Source: UMGS1052 sp045532035 (GTDB lineage: Bacteria > Bacillota > Clostridia > Oscillospirales > CAG-382). Taken from it: DNA of 64,000 nt. The position numbers and the translations under genes are program-made. The stretch covers positions 1 through 64,000 of the forward strand of contig JAZSFD010000048.1 in the NCBI GenBank assembly GCA_045532035.1, in the 5' to 3' direction. A model generated the notes under the pieces. That model was not told where the DNA came from. It ran no database searches and worked only from the letters and a program-made list of their open reading frames with translations. Below, piece by piece: positions 34,341 through 43,445 of this stretch. Position 1 is the stretch's first letter, and each line of letters starts with the position of its first letter.

Positions 34341-36326
34341 ATGCATATTATCACAAAAAATCCCACACATTCCCCAAAGCTGAACAATTTCGGCGGCACC
34401 GTCATGGACCTTGAATATGGTATCACAGAACAGTATCTGACAAAAAACAATAAGCCTTATATCTACAGGATGGGCGAAATACATTATTCCCGCGTTCCGA
34501 AGGAATGCTGGGAGGAGGAGCTTGTTAAAATGCGCGATGGCGGGATAGATGTTATCTCGTCTTATGTCATCTGGATACACCACGAGGAAAAGGAAGGGGA
34601 ATTCTGTTTTGACGGCAACAGAAATATTGCAAAATTTATCGGAATCTGCAAAAAACTGGGGCTTCCCTTTGTTTTGAGGATAGGTCCCTGGTGTCATGGC
34701 GAGGTGAGAAACGGCGGTTTTCCCGATTGGCTGAATGATAAAACGCAGGGTGTCGTGCGCACGGATGCCGAGCCTTATCTTTCCTATGTGCAAAGATTTT
34801 TTGAGCAAATATATGCACAGCTAAAGGACTGCCTCGATGTCGTTTTGGGCATTCAGATTGAAAATGAACTCCTCGGGCAAAAGAATTACTTGATAAAGCT
34901 GAAAAAGATGCTCTCAGATATTGGCTTTTTTGCCCCATACTACACGATTACGGGTTGGGGAGGCACAGATTCGCCCGAAAGTTGTCCCGAAGGAGAGGTG
35001 CTTTCTCTTTACGGCGGTTATCCCGAATCTCCGTGGGTAGACAATGTTGAAGAATATCACGACAACCCAAACTTTCTTTTTTCAAAGGAGAGGAACGATG
35101 GAAATATCGGCAAGGATCTTTTTGAAAGGGACAGCGCATCTGTTGATGAAGGTGTTGCGGCAGAAAAAACACCCTTTTTGACTTGTGAGCTTGGCGGCGG
35201 AAATCAGATAACCTACCACAGGCGCCCTTTGATATGCGCGCAGGATATTTTTTCGATTGCAATATGCAAGCTTGGCTCGGGCGCCAACGGACTTGGATAC
35301 TATGTTTATCACGGCGGAGTGAACCCTGTGGGAGAAACCACCATGCAGGAATCACAAAAAACGGGGTATCCCAATGATCTGCCCATAATTTCATACGATT
35401 TTCAGGCACCTATCGGGGAAGCAGGACAGATTCGCAAAAGCTATTTTCTGCTTCGCGCCCTGCATAAATTTATTGACTCCGACGGCGAAAGGCTTGCTCC
35501 CATGCCTGCCGTATTTCCCGATGAGCTCCCTTCAAATTTCCTTGACACCGAAAAACTGCGCTGTGCTGTAAGAAGTGATGGGGACAGCGGATATCTGTTT
35601 GTTTCAAATCATTATCACGGCGGCAAAATGAAAAACATAAGTGAATCTGTAAAAATTTCTCTTGCAGACGGCGGAGAAATTGAAATTCCCGTAAAGCTTG
35701 ATGCTCATGCCGCAGGTATCATCCCGTTCAATTACAGAATAGGCTCTCAAAATGTCAGCTGGCTGACCGTACTGCCCCAGGGTGAGGATGACAACAATGT
35801 ATATTTTGCAAAAATGTCGGGAATCGCTCCTGAAATATGCCTTGACGGCAAAAACATCCTGCCTTTGACAGACGGAATGACTGTTGGCGGTAAAAAGCTG
35901 ATCATTGTTGATGATGCAGCTTTTATACCGTCATCCGGCAAAAAAATTGTACTTTCCGTACCACGCACATCTCGGGACAGTTCGTTTTTCGGGCACATTG
36001 TGAATTTTGACAGAACTCTGCCCGAATTTGCGCCCGTGAAGGAATATGATTTCAAGCTTTTTGCGGGTGTAAACTATCTGAAAATAGAAGCGTATGGCAA
36101 TATCGGTGCGCTTTATTGCAAAGACAAGCTTATTTCTGATCATTACCTCTGCGGAGACAAGTGGATCATTGATGTAAGAAATATGCCACCCGAAACCGAG
36201 TTTGTTTTAAAAATACTCCCCCTCACCGAAAAAGACAGGGAGAAAATATTCTTTGAGTGCGATATGCCGATTGGTAATCTACTTCCCACGGTGTATGGAC
36301 TGACAGATGAAACTGTGTTTGTTTAA
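34341..36326 (+). CDS. Beta-galactosidase, glycoside hydrolase family 35
   Basis: A 661-residue GH35 enzyme. The TIM barrel has the acid/base Glu176 in 'GIQIENEL' and the likely nucleophile Glu283 in 'TCELGGG'; 'IGPWCHGEVRNGGFPDWL' is the conserved sugar-binding loop. Beta-sandwich domains follow from about residue 380. GH35 enzymes release beta-linked galactose from plant or host glycans. No signal peptide is present, so it acts inside the cell on imported oligosaccharides. AGGAGG is 7 nt before the ATG. A single-gene unit inserted between clpX and the phosphohexomutase gene. Confidence 0.88.
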   Translation: MHIITKNPTHSPKLNNFGGTVMDLEYGITEQYLTKNNKPYIYRMGEIHYSRVPKECWEEELVKMRDGGIDVISSYVIWIHHEEKEGEFCFDGNRNIAKFIGICKKLGLPFVLRIGPWCHGEVRNGGFPDWLNDKTQGVVRTDAEPYLSYVQRFFEQIYAQLKDCLDVVLGIQIENELLGQKNYLIKLKKMLSDIGFFAPYYTITGWGGTDSPESCPEGEVLSLYGGYPESPWVDNVEEYHDNPNFLFSKERNDGNIGKDLFERDSASVDEGVAAEKTPFLTCELGGGNQITYHRRPLICAQDIFSIAICKLGSGANGLGYYVYHGGVNPVGETTMQESQKTGYPNDLPIISYDFQAPIGEAGQIRKSYFLLRALHKFIDSDGERLAPMPAVFPDELPSNFLDTEKLRCAVRSDGDSGYLFVSNHYHGGKMKNISESVKISLADGGEIEIPVKLDAHAAGIIPFNYRIGSQNVSWLTVLPQGEDDNNVYFAKMSGIAPEICLDGKNILPLTDGMTVGGKKLIIVDDAAFIPSSGKKIVLSVPRTSRDSSFFGHIVNFDRTLPEFAPVKEYDFKLFAGVNYLKIEAYGNIGALYCKDKLISDHYLCGDKWIIDVRNMPPETEFVLKILPLTEKDREKIFFECDMPIGNLLPTVYGLTDETVFV

Positions 36327-36384
36327 TAATACTAATTAACGAAAAATCCCTGATAGAAAAGGCAAAAACATCACACTTTTGTAT

Positions 36385-36422
36385 AAAAAGCTCTCCGCCA
36401 AAAATTTTAGCGGAGAGCTTTT
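36385..36422. terminator. Bidirectional terminator between GH35 and phosphohexomutase genes
   Basis: A 13-bp stem AAAAGCTCTCCGC with GCGGAGAGCTTTT and a loop of about 11 nt, with A and T runs on both sides, lies between two convergent genes. Confidence 0.9.
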
Positions 36423-36434
36423 GCCATTATTCAA

Positions 36435-38156
36435 TTATTTATCAAAAATTTCGTTTGCGGTCTTTTCAAGCTGTGCGACGATCGCATCAGCCTGCTCCAA
36501 AGTTTTTGCGCAGGCGGTGAGATACGCCTTGATCTTAGGCTCGGTACCCGAGGGACGGATGATAAGACTGCAATCGTTTTCAAGATTCATCACGAAAACA
36601 TCGGCACAAGGAAGATCGATGTCTGATACATCCCCCGTCTTCTTGTCGGTAAGTTTTCTTTCGAGGTGGTCGGCAACGCTTATAACATCAAGTCCTGCAA
36701 CCTTTTCGGGAGTGTTTTCACGCAGTGATTTCATAATGCCCGCCATGATGTTCATGCCCTGCTCACCGTCGAAGGAGGCGCTGGCTGTCTTGTGACGGAA
36801 AACTCCGAATTCTGAATATATCTCCTGCATAAAATCAAGCAGGGTCTTGCCCGAAAGCTTGCAGTATGCTGCCATTTCGCTTATCATCATTGCGGCAAAA
36901 ACAGCATCCTTGTCACGAACATATGAGCCCGAAAGATAACCATAACTTTCTTCAAAGCCGAGCTGGAATCTTTCCTCGTTGCCATTTTCCTCAAGAAGCT
37001 TTATCTGCTCTCCAATATATTTGAAGCCTGTCAGGACATTTACCATGCGGCAGGAAAATTTTTCGGCAATCTTGCCTGCAAGGTCAGAGGTCACAAGGCT
37101 CTTGACAGCCATGCTGTTTTCAGGCAATGTTCCCTTTTCGCTCTTTCTTGAAAGGATGTAATAAAGCATCATGCATCCGATCTCGTTTCCGGTCAGAAGC
37201 TTGTATTGTCCGTTTTGGTCGCGCACCGCAACGCCTGCGCGGTCCGCATCCGGGTCTGTGGCAAGAATGATATCGGGACAGGTGGTCTTTGCCATCTCAA
37301 TTCCGATCTCAAACGCCTTGGGAAATTCGGGGTTGGGGTATGGAGTTGTGGGGAAGTTTCCGTCGGGCTCTTCCTGCTCGCGCACCACATCGCATTTGAC
37401 ATTCATGCGCGAAAGTATCTCTCTGACAGGAATGTTTCCGGTGCCGTTAAGGGGAGTATAAAGCACCGAAAGTCCGCTCTTTTGGCAAATTTCGGGGTCG
37501 ATGGCGCGTTCCAGCACTTTTTTGTAATAACTGTCGAGCATAACATCGTCGGTATAGCAGATGATGCCTTGCTTTACACTTTCGTCAAAATCCGCAACTT
37601 CCACCGCAAAATAGTCCACCTTGTTAACAAACTCTGTGGTTTCGTCGGCATAGATATCTGTCATCTGACAGCCGTCGGGGCCATAGCATTTATAGCCGTT
37701 ATACTGAGCGGGATTGTGGCTTGCGGTAATCATAATTCCCGCATCACATCCATAATAGCGTACCATATAGGAAAGCACAGGCGTAGGTTCAAGCACCGGA
37801 GTGATATATACTTTGATATCATTTACCGCAAGAACGCGCGCCGCGTGCTTTGCGAAAAGCTCAGAATTGATTCTCGGGTCATAGGATATGGCAACGCTTC
37901 CGCCCGATCTTTTTGAATTGATGCAGTCAGCAAGACCTTTTGTCACTCTGCCGACAGTGTAGATATTCATGCGGTTTGTACCTGCGCCGATGACTCCGCG
38001 AAGACCGGCTGTGCCGAATTTGAGCTCTGTATAAAAACGGTCAAAAACGCCGTCCTCGTCAGAGGCGATCTTTTTCAGTTCGTCGGCAAGAACCGCGTCA
38101 TCCACGGCATTTTCGCACCACAAATTATATTTTTCAAGAATTTCTTTGTTTAACAT
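36435..38156 (-). CDS. Alpha-D-phosphohexomutase (phosphoglucomutase/phosphomannomutase)
   Basis: A 573-residue enzyme that moves phosphate between C1 and C6 of hexoses. The phosphoserine loop is 'ITASHNPAQYNGYK' near residue 142, the metal loop 'ATDPDADRAG' near 305, the sugar loop 'GFEESYGYL' near 400 and the phosphate loop 'RPSGTEPKIK' near 535. Length fits the PgcA-like long form of Firmicutes. The start at 38156 is chosen over a GTG 21 bases upstream that overlaps the ribosome site, although the spacing (12 nt) is long. It would connect galactose or glucose breakdown to glycolysis and cell-wall sugars. Confidence 0.9.
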   Translation of the reverse strand: MLNKEILEKYNLWCENAVDDAVLADELKKIASDEDGVFDRFYTELKFGTAGLRGVIGAGTNRMNIYTVGRVTKGLADCINSKRSGGSVAISYDPRINSELFAKHAARVLAVNDIKVYITPVLEPTPVLSYMVRYYGCDAGIMITASHNPAQYNGYKCYGPDGCQMTDIYADETTEFVNKVDYFAVEVADFDESVKQGIICYTDDVMLDSYYKKVLERAIDPEICQKSGLSVLYTPLNGTGNIPVREILSRMNVKCDVVREQEEPDGNFPTTPYPNPEFPKAFEIGIEMAKTTCPDIILATDPDADRAGVAVRDQNGQYKLLTGNEIGCMMLYYILSRKSEKGTLPENSMAVKSLVTSDLAGKIAEKFSCRMVNVLTGFKYIGEQIKLLEENGNEERFQLGFEESYGYLSGSYVRDKDAVFAAMMISEMAAYCKLSGKTLLDFMQEIYSEFGVFRHKTASASFDGEQGMNIMAGIMKSLRENTPEKVAGLDVISVADHLERKLTDKKTGDVSDIDLPCADVFVMNLENDCSLIIRPSGTEPKIKAYLTACAKTLEQADAIVAQLEKTANEIFDK

Positions 38157-38257
38157 TTGAATTTCAGTTCCTTTCACAAAAGGGTTGTTACAAATATTGT
38201 AACAATTTTTTGCACTTTTGTCAATAACCCCCTGAATTAAAATGCAAAAGCCGCAGC

Positions 38258-38974
38258 TTACACTATCATTTCCTTGCGAAGCTTTTCGATGATCTTCTTT
38301 TCTCTGCGTGAAACCTTGACTTGGGAAAGTCCCAGGCGCTTTGCGCTTTCGGTCTGGGTAAGTCCCCGGAAATAGCGCAGATAGATAAGCATCCGCTCAT
38401 CGTCGGGAAGCTTTTGCAAAGCCTCCGAGAGAGCAAGCTTGTCTGTCATCTCCTCACTCGTGTCAACACCTATCAGTTCTTCAAATGACGGCGAATCCTC
38501 ATCCCCTTGCTTTTCCTGCAGTGATATCGCAGGCATCATCGCCTCAAGCGATGTCACCACCTCCTCCCGGGTCATTGAGCAAATAGTACACAGCTCGGAG
38601 ATCTTGGGCTCTCTGCCGTTTTTTGAAGCAAATTCTTCAGAGGCACGATATAGCATATAGCCTCGACGCTTGATATCACGGCTGATCTTGATGAGTCCGT
38701 CGTCCCGCAGGAATCGCTTCAGCTCTCCCGTAACCATATGGACAGCATATGTCGAAAAGGCTGCACCAAAGTTTTCGTCAAATCCCCTAACCGCTTTCAT
38801 CATCCCGATATTTCCGATCTGTATCAGATCCTCGGTGTCCTGCCCTCTGCCCTGAAAACGCAGGGCAATACTCTTGACAAGCCCCGTGTTTTCATAAATC
38901 AGCTGTTCAAGAGCTTGCTCATCCCCCTGCTTTGCACGGCGGACAAGCTCAATATTTCTGTTGTTGTCATACAT
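38258..38974 (-). CDS. sigF: Sporulation sigma factor SigF (SpoIIAC)
   Basis: A 238-residue sigma-70-type factor of the sporulation class. Region 2 ('ENTGLVKSIALRF', 'DLIQIGNIGMMKAVRGFD', 'FSTYAVHMVTGELKRF'), region 3 and region 4 ('LTQTESAKRLGLSQVKVSRRE') are all present. Sigma-F is the first forespore-specific sigma factor. It is the last gene of spoIIAA-spoIIAB-sigF, 15 nt after spoIIAB. No spoVA genes follow. Confidence 0.95.
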   Translation of the reverse strand: MYDNNRNIELVRRAKQGDEQALEQLIYENTGLVKSIALRFQGRGQDTEDLIQIGNIGMMKAVRGFDENFGAAFSTYAVHMVTGELKRFLRDDGLIKISRDIKRRGYMLYRASEEFASKNGREPKISELCTICSMTREEVVTSLEAMMPAISLQEKQGDEDSPSFEELIGVDTSEEMTDKLALSEALQKLPDDERMLIYLRYFRGLTQTESAKRLGLSQVKVSRREKKIIEKLRKEMIV

Positions 38975-38989
38975 TTTCTTCGACCGCGC

Positions 38990-39454
38990 TTAGGTGTCAG
39001 ACAGCTGTTTTCTGACATTCAGCCTTTTGACCATGGTGACTCTTGTGCCCTTTCCTTTTTGTGAGCGCACAGTCAGCTTGTCGGTGAAGCTTTCCATGAT
39101 CGAAAAACCGAGTCCGCTTCGCTCACCCGCCGCGTCGGTCGTGAAAAGAGGCTCCATGGCGCGCCTGACATCATCAATGCCACAACCGCAATCCTTCACC
39201 GTCACGGTGAAAACTCCGTCGGAGTCGTATTTTCCCTCTATGTATATCTTTTTCTTTTTCTCGTCCTGTTCGTTTTTGTAGGCGTGAACGATACAGTTAG
39301 TCACCGCCTCGGACACAGCGGTCTTCAGGTCCGCAATCTCCTCCACTGTCGGATCAAGAAATGAGGCAAAGGCTGAAACTATCACCCTCGAATACCCCTC
39401 ATTCACCGACGACGCATATAGAGTCGTTTTGAAATAATTAAGGATTTTCTTCAT
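38990..39454 (-). CDS. spoIIAB: Anti-sigma F factor SpoIIAB
   Basis: A 154-residue GHKL-type kinase that holds sigma-F inactive and phosphorylates SpoIIAA. The N-box 'AVSEAVTNCIVHAY' is near residue 46, the G1 box 'KDCGCGIDD' near 82 and 'ERSGLGFSIMES' near 108 closes over ATP. The start at 39454 follows AAAGGA by 10 nt. It lies between spoIIAA (34 nt upstream) and sigF (15 nt downstream). Confidence 0.95.
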   Translation of the reverse strand: MKKILNYFKTTLYASSVNEGYSRVIVSAFASFLDPTVEEIADLKTAVSEAVTNCIVHAYKNEQDEKKKKIYIEGKYDSDGVFTVTVKDCGCGIDDVRRAMEPLFTTDAAGERSGLGFSIMESFTDKLTVRSQKGKGTRVTMVKRLNVRKQLSDT

Positions 39455-39488
39455 TTTTATAAAGTCCTTTCGTTTTTTCCGGGAAAGC

Positions 39489-39815
39489 TTATTGCGCAAT
39501 ATCCTTTGTGTGAACAATCTTCAAAAGCTTGTCGGCACCCGCCAGCTTCAGCATTTCTTCCACGCGACGGGCGGGGTCAACCACCATCAGCTCTCCCTTT
39601 ATGTCATTCATTTTCCTATATCTTCCCAAAACAAAGCCCAGTCCCGAGGAATCCATAAAATCTATCTGCGAAAGATCCATAATGAGAGTTTTGGGTCGGT
39701 TTTTAAGAATAAGGCTGTCCACCTCGCAGCGCGTGTCTTTCACTGCGTGATGATCGACTTCTCCGCAGATCTTCATGAAAAGCTTGTCCTTTTCGTTCCA
39801 TACGGTAAGATCCAT
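39489..39815 (-). CDS. spoIIAA: Anti-sigma F factor antagonist SpoIIAA
   Basis: A 108-residue STAS-domain protein that, when dephosphorylated, frees sigma-F from SpoIIAB. The phosphorylation site is Ser57 in 'FMDSSGLGFVLGR'. The start at 39815 has GGAGG 8 nt upstream. It lies 91 bp after the gerAB-like gene on the same strand. A TATAAT box (complement of 39841-39846) lies in that gap, but its -35 box is weak and no clear sigma-H site was found, so transcription could also come through from the germination operon. Confidence 0.94.
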   Translation of the reverse strand: MDLTVWNEKDKLFMKICGEVDHHAVKDTRCEVDSLILKNRPKTLIMDLSQIDFMDSSGLGFVLGRYRKMNDIKGELMVVDPARRVEEMLKLAGADKLLKIVHTKDIAQ

Positions 39816-39906
39816 TTTTTCACCTCCGATACTTTTTCCGATTATAGCGCATAGAGTGCGAAAAAGCTGTCTTTCCGCGCTGTCGGCAATTCGCTTTTTT
39901 TGTTTC

Positions 39907-40950
39907 TTAACGCAGCTTTTTGCAAAACGCGCGCTTTTTTGCAAAAATTCTTGAAATATATATCACAACTCCGCAAAGATAAAGCCCACAAAAGGCAATG
40001 ACCGCAAAGATTTTACTGTATGATGCCGGCAAAAACAGATAAAACAAATAAAAACCAACGGCAACAATTACAAATCCCATCTGCTCCGAGAGCTTTGAGG
40101 AAATCTTTGTCAGAAAAACTCTTGCCGCTGATGCAAAAACCGAGATTTTCAGCATATACGCCGTGTAATAGGAAAACAGAAAAAGCTCCTGCACATTCAT
40201 AAACGGCACCTGCGAAAGCATCACTCTGTCGGGTCTGTCAATGAAACAGAGGTTTTGGGTGCCAAACCACAGCAGATATTTTGCACCCTCCAGAAGAACC
40301 GCAACAGAAAAGATGAGAAACGCAAAGAAAAGCCCTTTTTTTCGGTTTGCAGATTCCGGCCTGTCGTTTATGAAAAACAACGCCGAACCTCCCGCGCACA
40401 AAAGAAAAGCGTCGAAAAAATATTTCGAGTCAAAGGAGATCTGTGAAATTTTGGCGTTTTCAAGCTCTGTAACACTTCCGAAATCAAGAAAGTTGAAAAA
40501 GGTGAGAATGTTCGGCAAAAGAAAAAGCGGCAAAACAAGAATACACACTCCCGAATATGAAAAAAATCCTCTTTTTCCGATATAAAGAGCGAGCAAAAGC
40601 GACAGAATGACAAAAAACTGCGAGAATCTGCCGCCTGAAAACTCCTTTGATATTTCAGGAAGACCATCTGCAAAGTTTTTGGTAAAAAAAGAAAAAAGAA
40701 CCGCACAAAGGACAGACGATACAAAGCCCAACGCTTTTTCAACACCACATGGAGTAGCATTTTCGGCACGCTCCTTCAGAAAAGCCAAGGTCTTCAGTGC
40801 AAAAAATACTGCGGCAAAAACGATAATATCCGCCACAAGTGCTCCTGCAAAGCTTTGTGATTTTGTCGGCAAAGAGAAAAAAGCAAGCCCCGATAAAAGA
40901 TAGGCAAAATACGCAGGAAAATTCTTAAGAAGCTCACTTTTTTTCATCAT
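39907..40950 (-). CDS. Spore germination permease, GerAB-like (divergent)
   Basis: A 347-residue integral membrane protein with about ten hydrophobic segments, the size and layout of GerAB-type permeases of the APC superfamily. Its position between the GerAA-like/GerAC-like genes and spoIIA supports the call more than sequence motifs do. GerAB is the germinant-binding subunit of germinant receptors in the spore inner membrane. It overlaps the lipoprotein gene by 17 bp, so translation is coupled. The sequence is unusually rich in Phe, Lys and Ser for the family. Confidence 0.75.
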   Translation of the reverse strand: MMKKSELLKNFPAYFAYLLSGLAFFSLPTKSQSFAGALVADIIVFAAVFFALKTLAFLKERAENATPCGVEKALGFVSSVLCAVLFSFFTKNFADGLPEISKEFSGGRFSQFFVILSLLLALYIGKRGFFSYSGVCILVLPLFLLPNILTFFNFLDFGSVTELENAKISQISFDSKYFFDAFLLCAGGSALFFINDRPESANRKKGLFFAFLIFSVAVLLEGAKYLLWFGTQNLCFIDRPDRVMLSQVPFMNVQELFLFSYYTAYMLKISVFASAARVFLTKISSKLSEQMGFVIVAVGFYLFYLFLPASYSKIFAVIAFCGLYLCGVVIYISRIFAKKRAFCKKLR

Positions 40951-41419
40951 GCATTCCTCCCGTCATGTTCCTGAAGAAGCGCGAAAAGCTCACCCCTTCG
41001 TTTTCGTCGGCACCACTTTCATTCATTATTGCCTCCTTTGCACTCGGAACACGGTATATGTCGCATTTGAGCTGAAGCTCTACCCGATTTGCCATCCGCA
41101 CTGCAAGCTCATGCACTGTTTCCTCATCCATACCTTGCCCGAAAATGATACATTCCAGAGGCTTGAACAGGATGGTGTCAAATTCCGCCTCAAGCATTTC
41201 AACAGCTCTGTCGGTCGAGTCTGCAACTCTTACGATTATCTTATCTTTGCCGTTTTCGGGAGTGCTTTTCCCCGGGGAGGCGAGCTGCGCCGTCACATAT
41301 ATCTTTTCGTCTTCCATGTCGAAGCCAAGCTTTTTGCAAAAAAATCGGTCGTTTTCATTCTGAGTCGTACAGGAAGCAAAAACCAAAGAAACCGCAATAA
41401 GAACAAAAAGTCTTTTCAT
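40934..41419 (-). CDS. Short GerAC-like germination lipoprotein
   Basis: A 161-residue lipoprotein with a clear lipobox ('LVFASC', Cys at about residue 17). It is placed between the GerAA-like and GerAB-like genes, overlapping them by 4 and 17 bp. GerAC proteins are usually about 350-400 residues; this one keeps only an N-terminal part ('YVTAQLASPGK', 'VADSTDRAVEMLEAEF', 'CIIFGQGMDEE') and ends where the permease starts. No frameshift accounts for the loss, because the next gene follows directly. It is either a natural minimal C subunit or an old deletion. Confidence 0.75.
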   Translation of the reverse strand: MKRLFVLIAVSLVFASCTTQNENDRFFCKKLGFDMEDEKIYVTAQLASPGKSTPENGKDKIIVRVADSTDRAVEMLEAEFDTILFKPLECIIFGQGMDEETVHELAVRMANRVELQLKCDIYRVPSAKEAIMNESGADENEGVSFSRFFRNMTGGMHDEKK

Positions 41420-42831
41420 TCTGCCTCCTTTGCCTCATCAGGCGCTCTTTTTAGCGCAAGATCGGGGACTGTTATTATTCCGTCAAGAAGCCCCCTCGGT
41501 GCTATGGGGGCAAAAGGTGTAAGATAATGCTTTCCCGCACTTGTCTTCACACACAGCCCCGCCGCAAGAGCGAGCAGAAAAAAGGCAACTCCGAAAAGCC
41601 CGAAAATGCGGGCGAAAATAAGATTTATAAGTCTTATCAGCGGAAGTGCATTCATTATGGGAGGATCAATAAAGCTGCAGGTGGCGGAAAGTGCCGCCAC
41701 CATTATGACAGGCGCTCCCGCAATCCCCGCTTTTATTGCCGCATCTCCCAATATGATACCTGCTACTATCGACACTGCATCTCCCACAGCTCTTGGCATT
41801 CGCACTCCCACCTCGCGGATTATCTCAAAAACTATAAGCAGCACCACAAGCTCGGTAAATGGAGTGAAGGGTATGTCATTACGAGCCTCGGTTATGGTCA
41901 TATACAGGGTGTGGGGGATTGCCGACACATCAAACTCGAGCAGACCAATATAGATTCCGGGCAAAAACACGGCAACAAGCGTTCCAACAATGCGCAAAAT
42001 ACGCAAAAAAGTGGCATAATAGGGTGATTTGAGATAATCCTCCGCCGACTGCAAGCTTTCAACAAAAAAGTATGGAAGAGTCAGAACGCAAGGACTTCCG
42101 TCGCATATCACCGCAACTCTTCCGCCCACAAGCTTCGCCGCCACCTTGTCGGGCTTTTCGGAATTCCCCACATCGGGAAAAAGCGGATAGCGGGAATCGC
42201 CCAGCGAATGCTCGATATATCCCGAATCGATGACGGTCGGAAGATCTATCTTCGATAATCTTTTTTTAACCCGTTCTATCACATTTTTGTCGGCAACTCC
42301 GTCGAGATATACAACATATATTTCAGTCGGCGAAAGACTGCCCACCGTAGTCTTTTCGACACACAGTTTTTCAGTTATAAGTCTTTTTCGGATAAGAGCC
42401 ACATTCATCACGGCGCTTTCCACAAAACCCTCCCTCGGACCGCGGATGACAACTTCTCCGTCAGGCTCGTTTATCGCCCGTGAATTTGGAGCTTTCGCAT
42501 CGGCAGCAAAAGCAAAGAGATCCCCGTCAAGATCGAAAAAAATCACCGCATTTCCGCCGAGAAGAGAAAGCTTTGCCGTATTCTCATCGTCAATTTTCAC
42601 AAGCTTTGAGGCAAAGACTGCATCGGGCAGATGTTTTTTGTCGTCAAGCTCAAAAAGAGGCTCGATGAAAAATTCTGATATATAAGCTTTGTCACAGATG
42701 CCGATAAAAGAGGCGGCAAAAACCGTCACACCGCAGGGAAGTCCGATCTTGCGCAGGGCAAAATCACAGCTTTTTGAAAAAGTGCTTTCAAGATGTGCGG
42801 CAAGCTCATTTGCGCAAAGTGTATTTTTCAT
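41416..42831 (-). CDS. Spore germination protein GerAA/SpoVAF family
   Basis: A 471-residue protein with a soluble N-terminal half (about residues 1-250) and about five C-terminal membrane segments. Family motifs include 'DGSPCVLTLPYFFVESLQS', 'PFTPFTELVVLLIVFEIIRE', 'GDAVSIVAGIILGDAAIKAG' and 'NALPLIRLINLIFARIFG'. The A subunit forms the oligomeric channel part of the germinant receptor. AAAGGAAAG lies 6 nt before the ATG. It is the first gene of a GerAA-GerAC-GerAB operon that leads straight into spoIIA. Confidence 0.88.
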   Translation of the reverse strand: MKNTLCANELAAHLESTFSKSCDFALRKIGLPCGVTVFAASFIGICDKAYISEFFIEPLFELDDKKHLPDAVFASKLVKIDDENTAKLSLLGGNAVIFFDLDGDLFAFAADAKAPNSRAINEPDGEVVIRGPREGFVESAVMNVALIRKRLITEKLCVEKTTVGSLSPTEIYVVYLDGVADKNVIERVKKRLSKIDLPTVIDSGYIEHSLGDSRYPLFPDVGNSEKPDKVAAKLVGGRVAVICDGSPCVLTLPYFFVESLQSAEDYLKSPYYATFLRILRIVGTLVAVFLPGIYIGLLEFDVSAIPHTLYMTITEARNDIPFTPFTELVVLLIVFEIIREVGVRMPRAVGDAVSIVAGIILGDAAIKAGIAGAPVIMVAALSATCSFIDPPIMNALPLIRLINLIFARIFGLFGVAFFLLALAAGLCVKTSAGKHYLTPFAPIAPRGLLDGIITVPDLALKRAPDEAKEAE

Positions 42832-42932
42832 TTTTCTTTCCTTTTTATGTTCTTTTGTTCTATTTTTTCCTCTTTACACGAAAATATCCGAAAAAATGAT
42901 TGTAAAAAAATTAACATATTTTGCCTCAGGTC

Positions 42933-42961
42933 TTGAAAGATGCGACAAAATATGTTATACT
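42933..42961 (+). promoter_or_regulatory. Sigma-A promoter of the ASRT-pduL-scaffold-GGGtGRT genes
   Basis: TTGAAA (42933-42938), 17-bp spacer, TATACT (42956-42961), about 73 bp before the ASRT-family gene, in the divergent gap with the germination operon. Confidence 0.8.
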
Positions 42962-43033
42962 AACATAGAATGGTATCGTTTTGTGAATACCACAAATTTC
43001 ACCGTCAAAAAGACGGTATCCGAGGAAAAAATC

Positions 43034-43411
43034 ATGTCAAAAGCATACGGTAAGAAAACCTGGCTCATCCCCGACTGTTTCCTTAACTCAAAATCAAGAA
43101 ACGAATCGATCAGCCACGAAGCTATCTGTGTCATCAACACCTCTGATGTGGATGCCCAGATCAAGCTCACCCTCTATTATGAGGACAGAGATATGGCAAC
43201 AGGCTTTTCGTCTTTCTGCGGAGCTTGCCGTACCCACCACATCCGCCTCGACAAGATCCGTTCGGAAAAGGGAGAAATGATCCCGAGAGACATTCCCTAC
43301 GCCATGCTCGTCGAGAGCAACACCCCCATCGTCGTCCAGTATTCGCGCCTTGACACAAGTGAGGTCGAAATGGCTCTCATGACAACCATCGCTTATTCTG
43401 TTGATGAATAA
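43034..43411 (+). CDS. Sensory rhodopsin transducer (ASRT) family protein
   Basis: A 125-residue single-domain protein. Family features are 'WLIPDCFLN' near the start, 'ISHEAICVINTSDVDAQ', 'LYYEDRDMA', 'RTHHIRLDKI', 'IPRDIPYAMLVES' and 'PIVVQYSRLDTSE'. In Anabaena this protein (ASRT) couples to a sensory rhodopsin; distant homologues in non-phototrophs are proposed to bind carbohydrate or act as small beta-sandwich sensors. No rhodopsin gene is visible. It lies 34 nt upstream of pduL. GAGG is 9 nt before the ATG. Confidence 0.88.
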   Translation: MSKAYGKKTWLIPDCFLNSKSRNESISHEAICVINTSDVDAQIKLTLYYEDRDMATGFSSFCGACRTHHIRLDKIRSEKGEMIPRDIPYAMLVESNTPIVVQYSRLDTSEVEMALMTTIAYSVDE

Positions 43412-43445
43412 TTTTGTGATTAAATCAAAAAAGGAGATAAAAACA

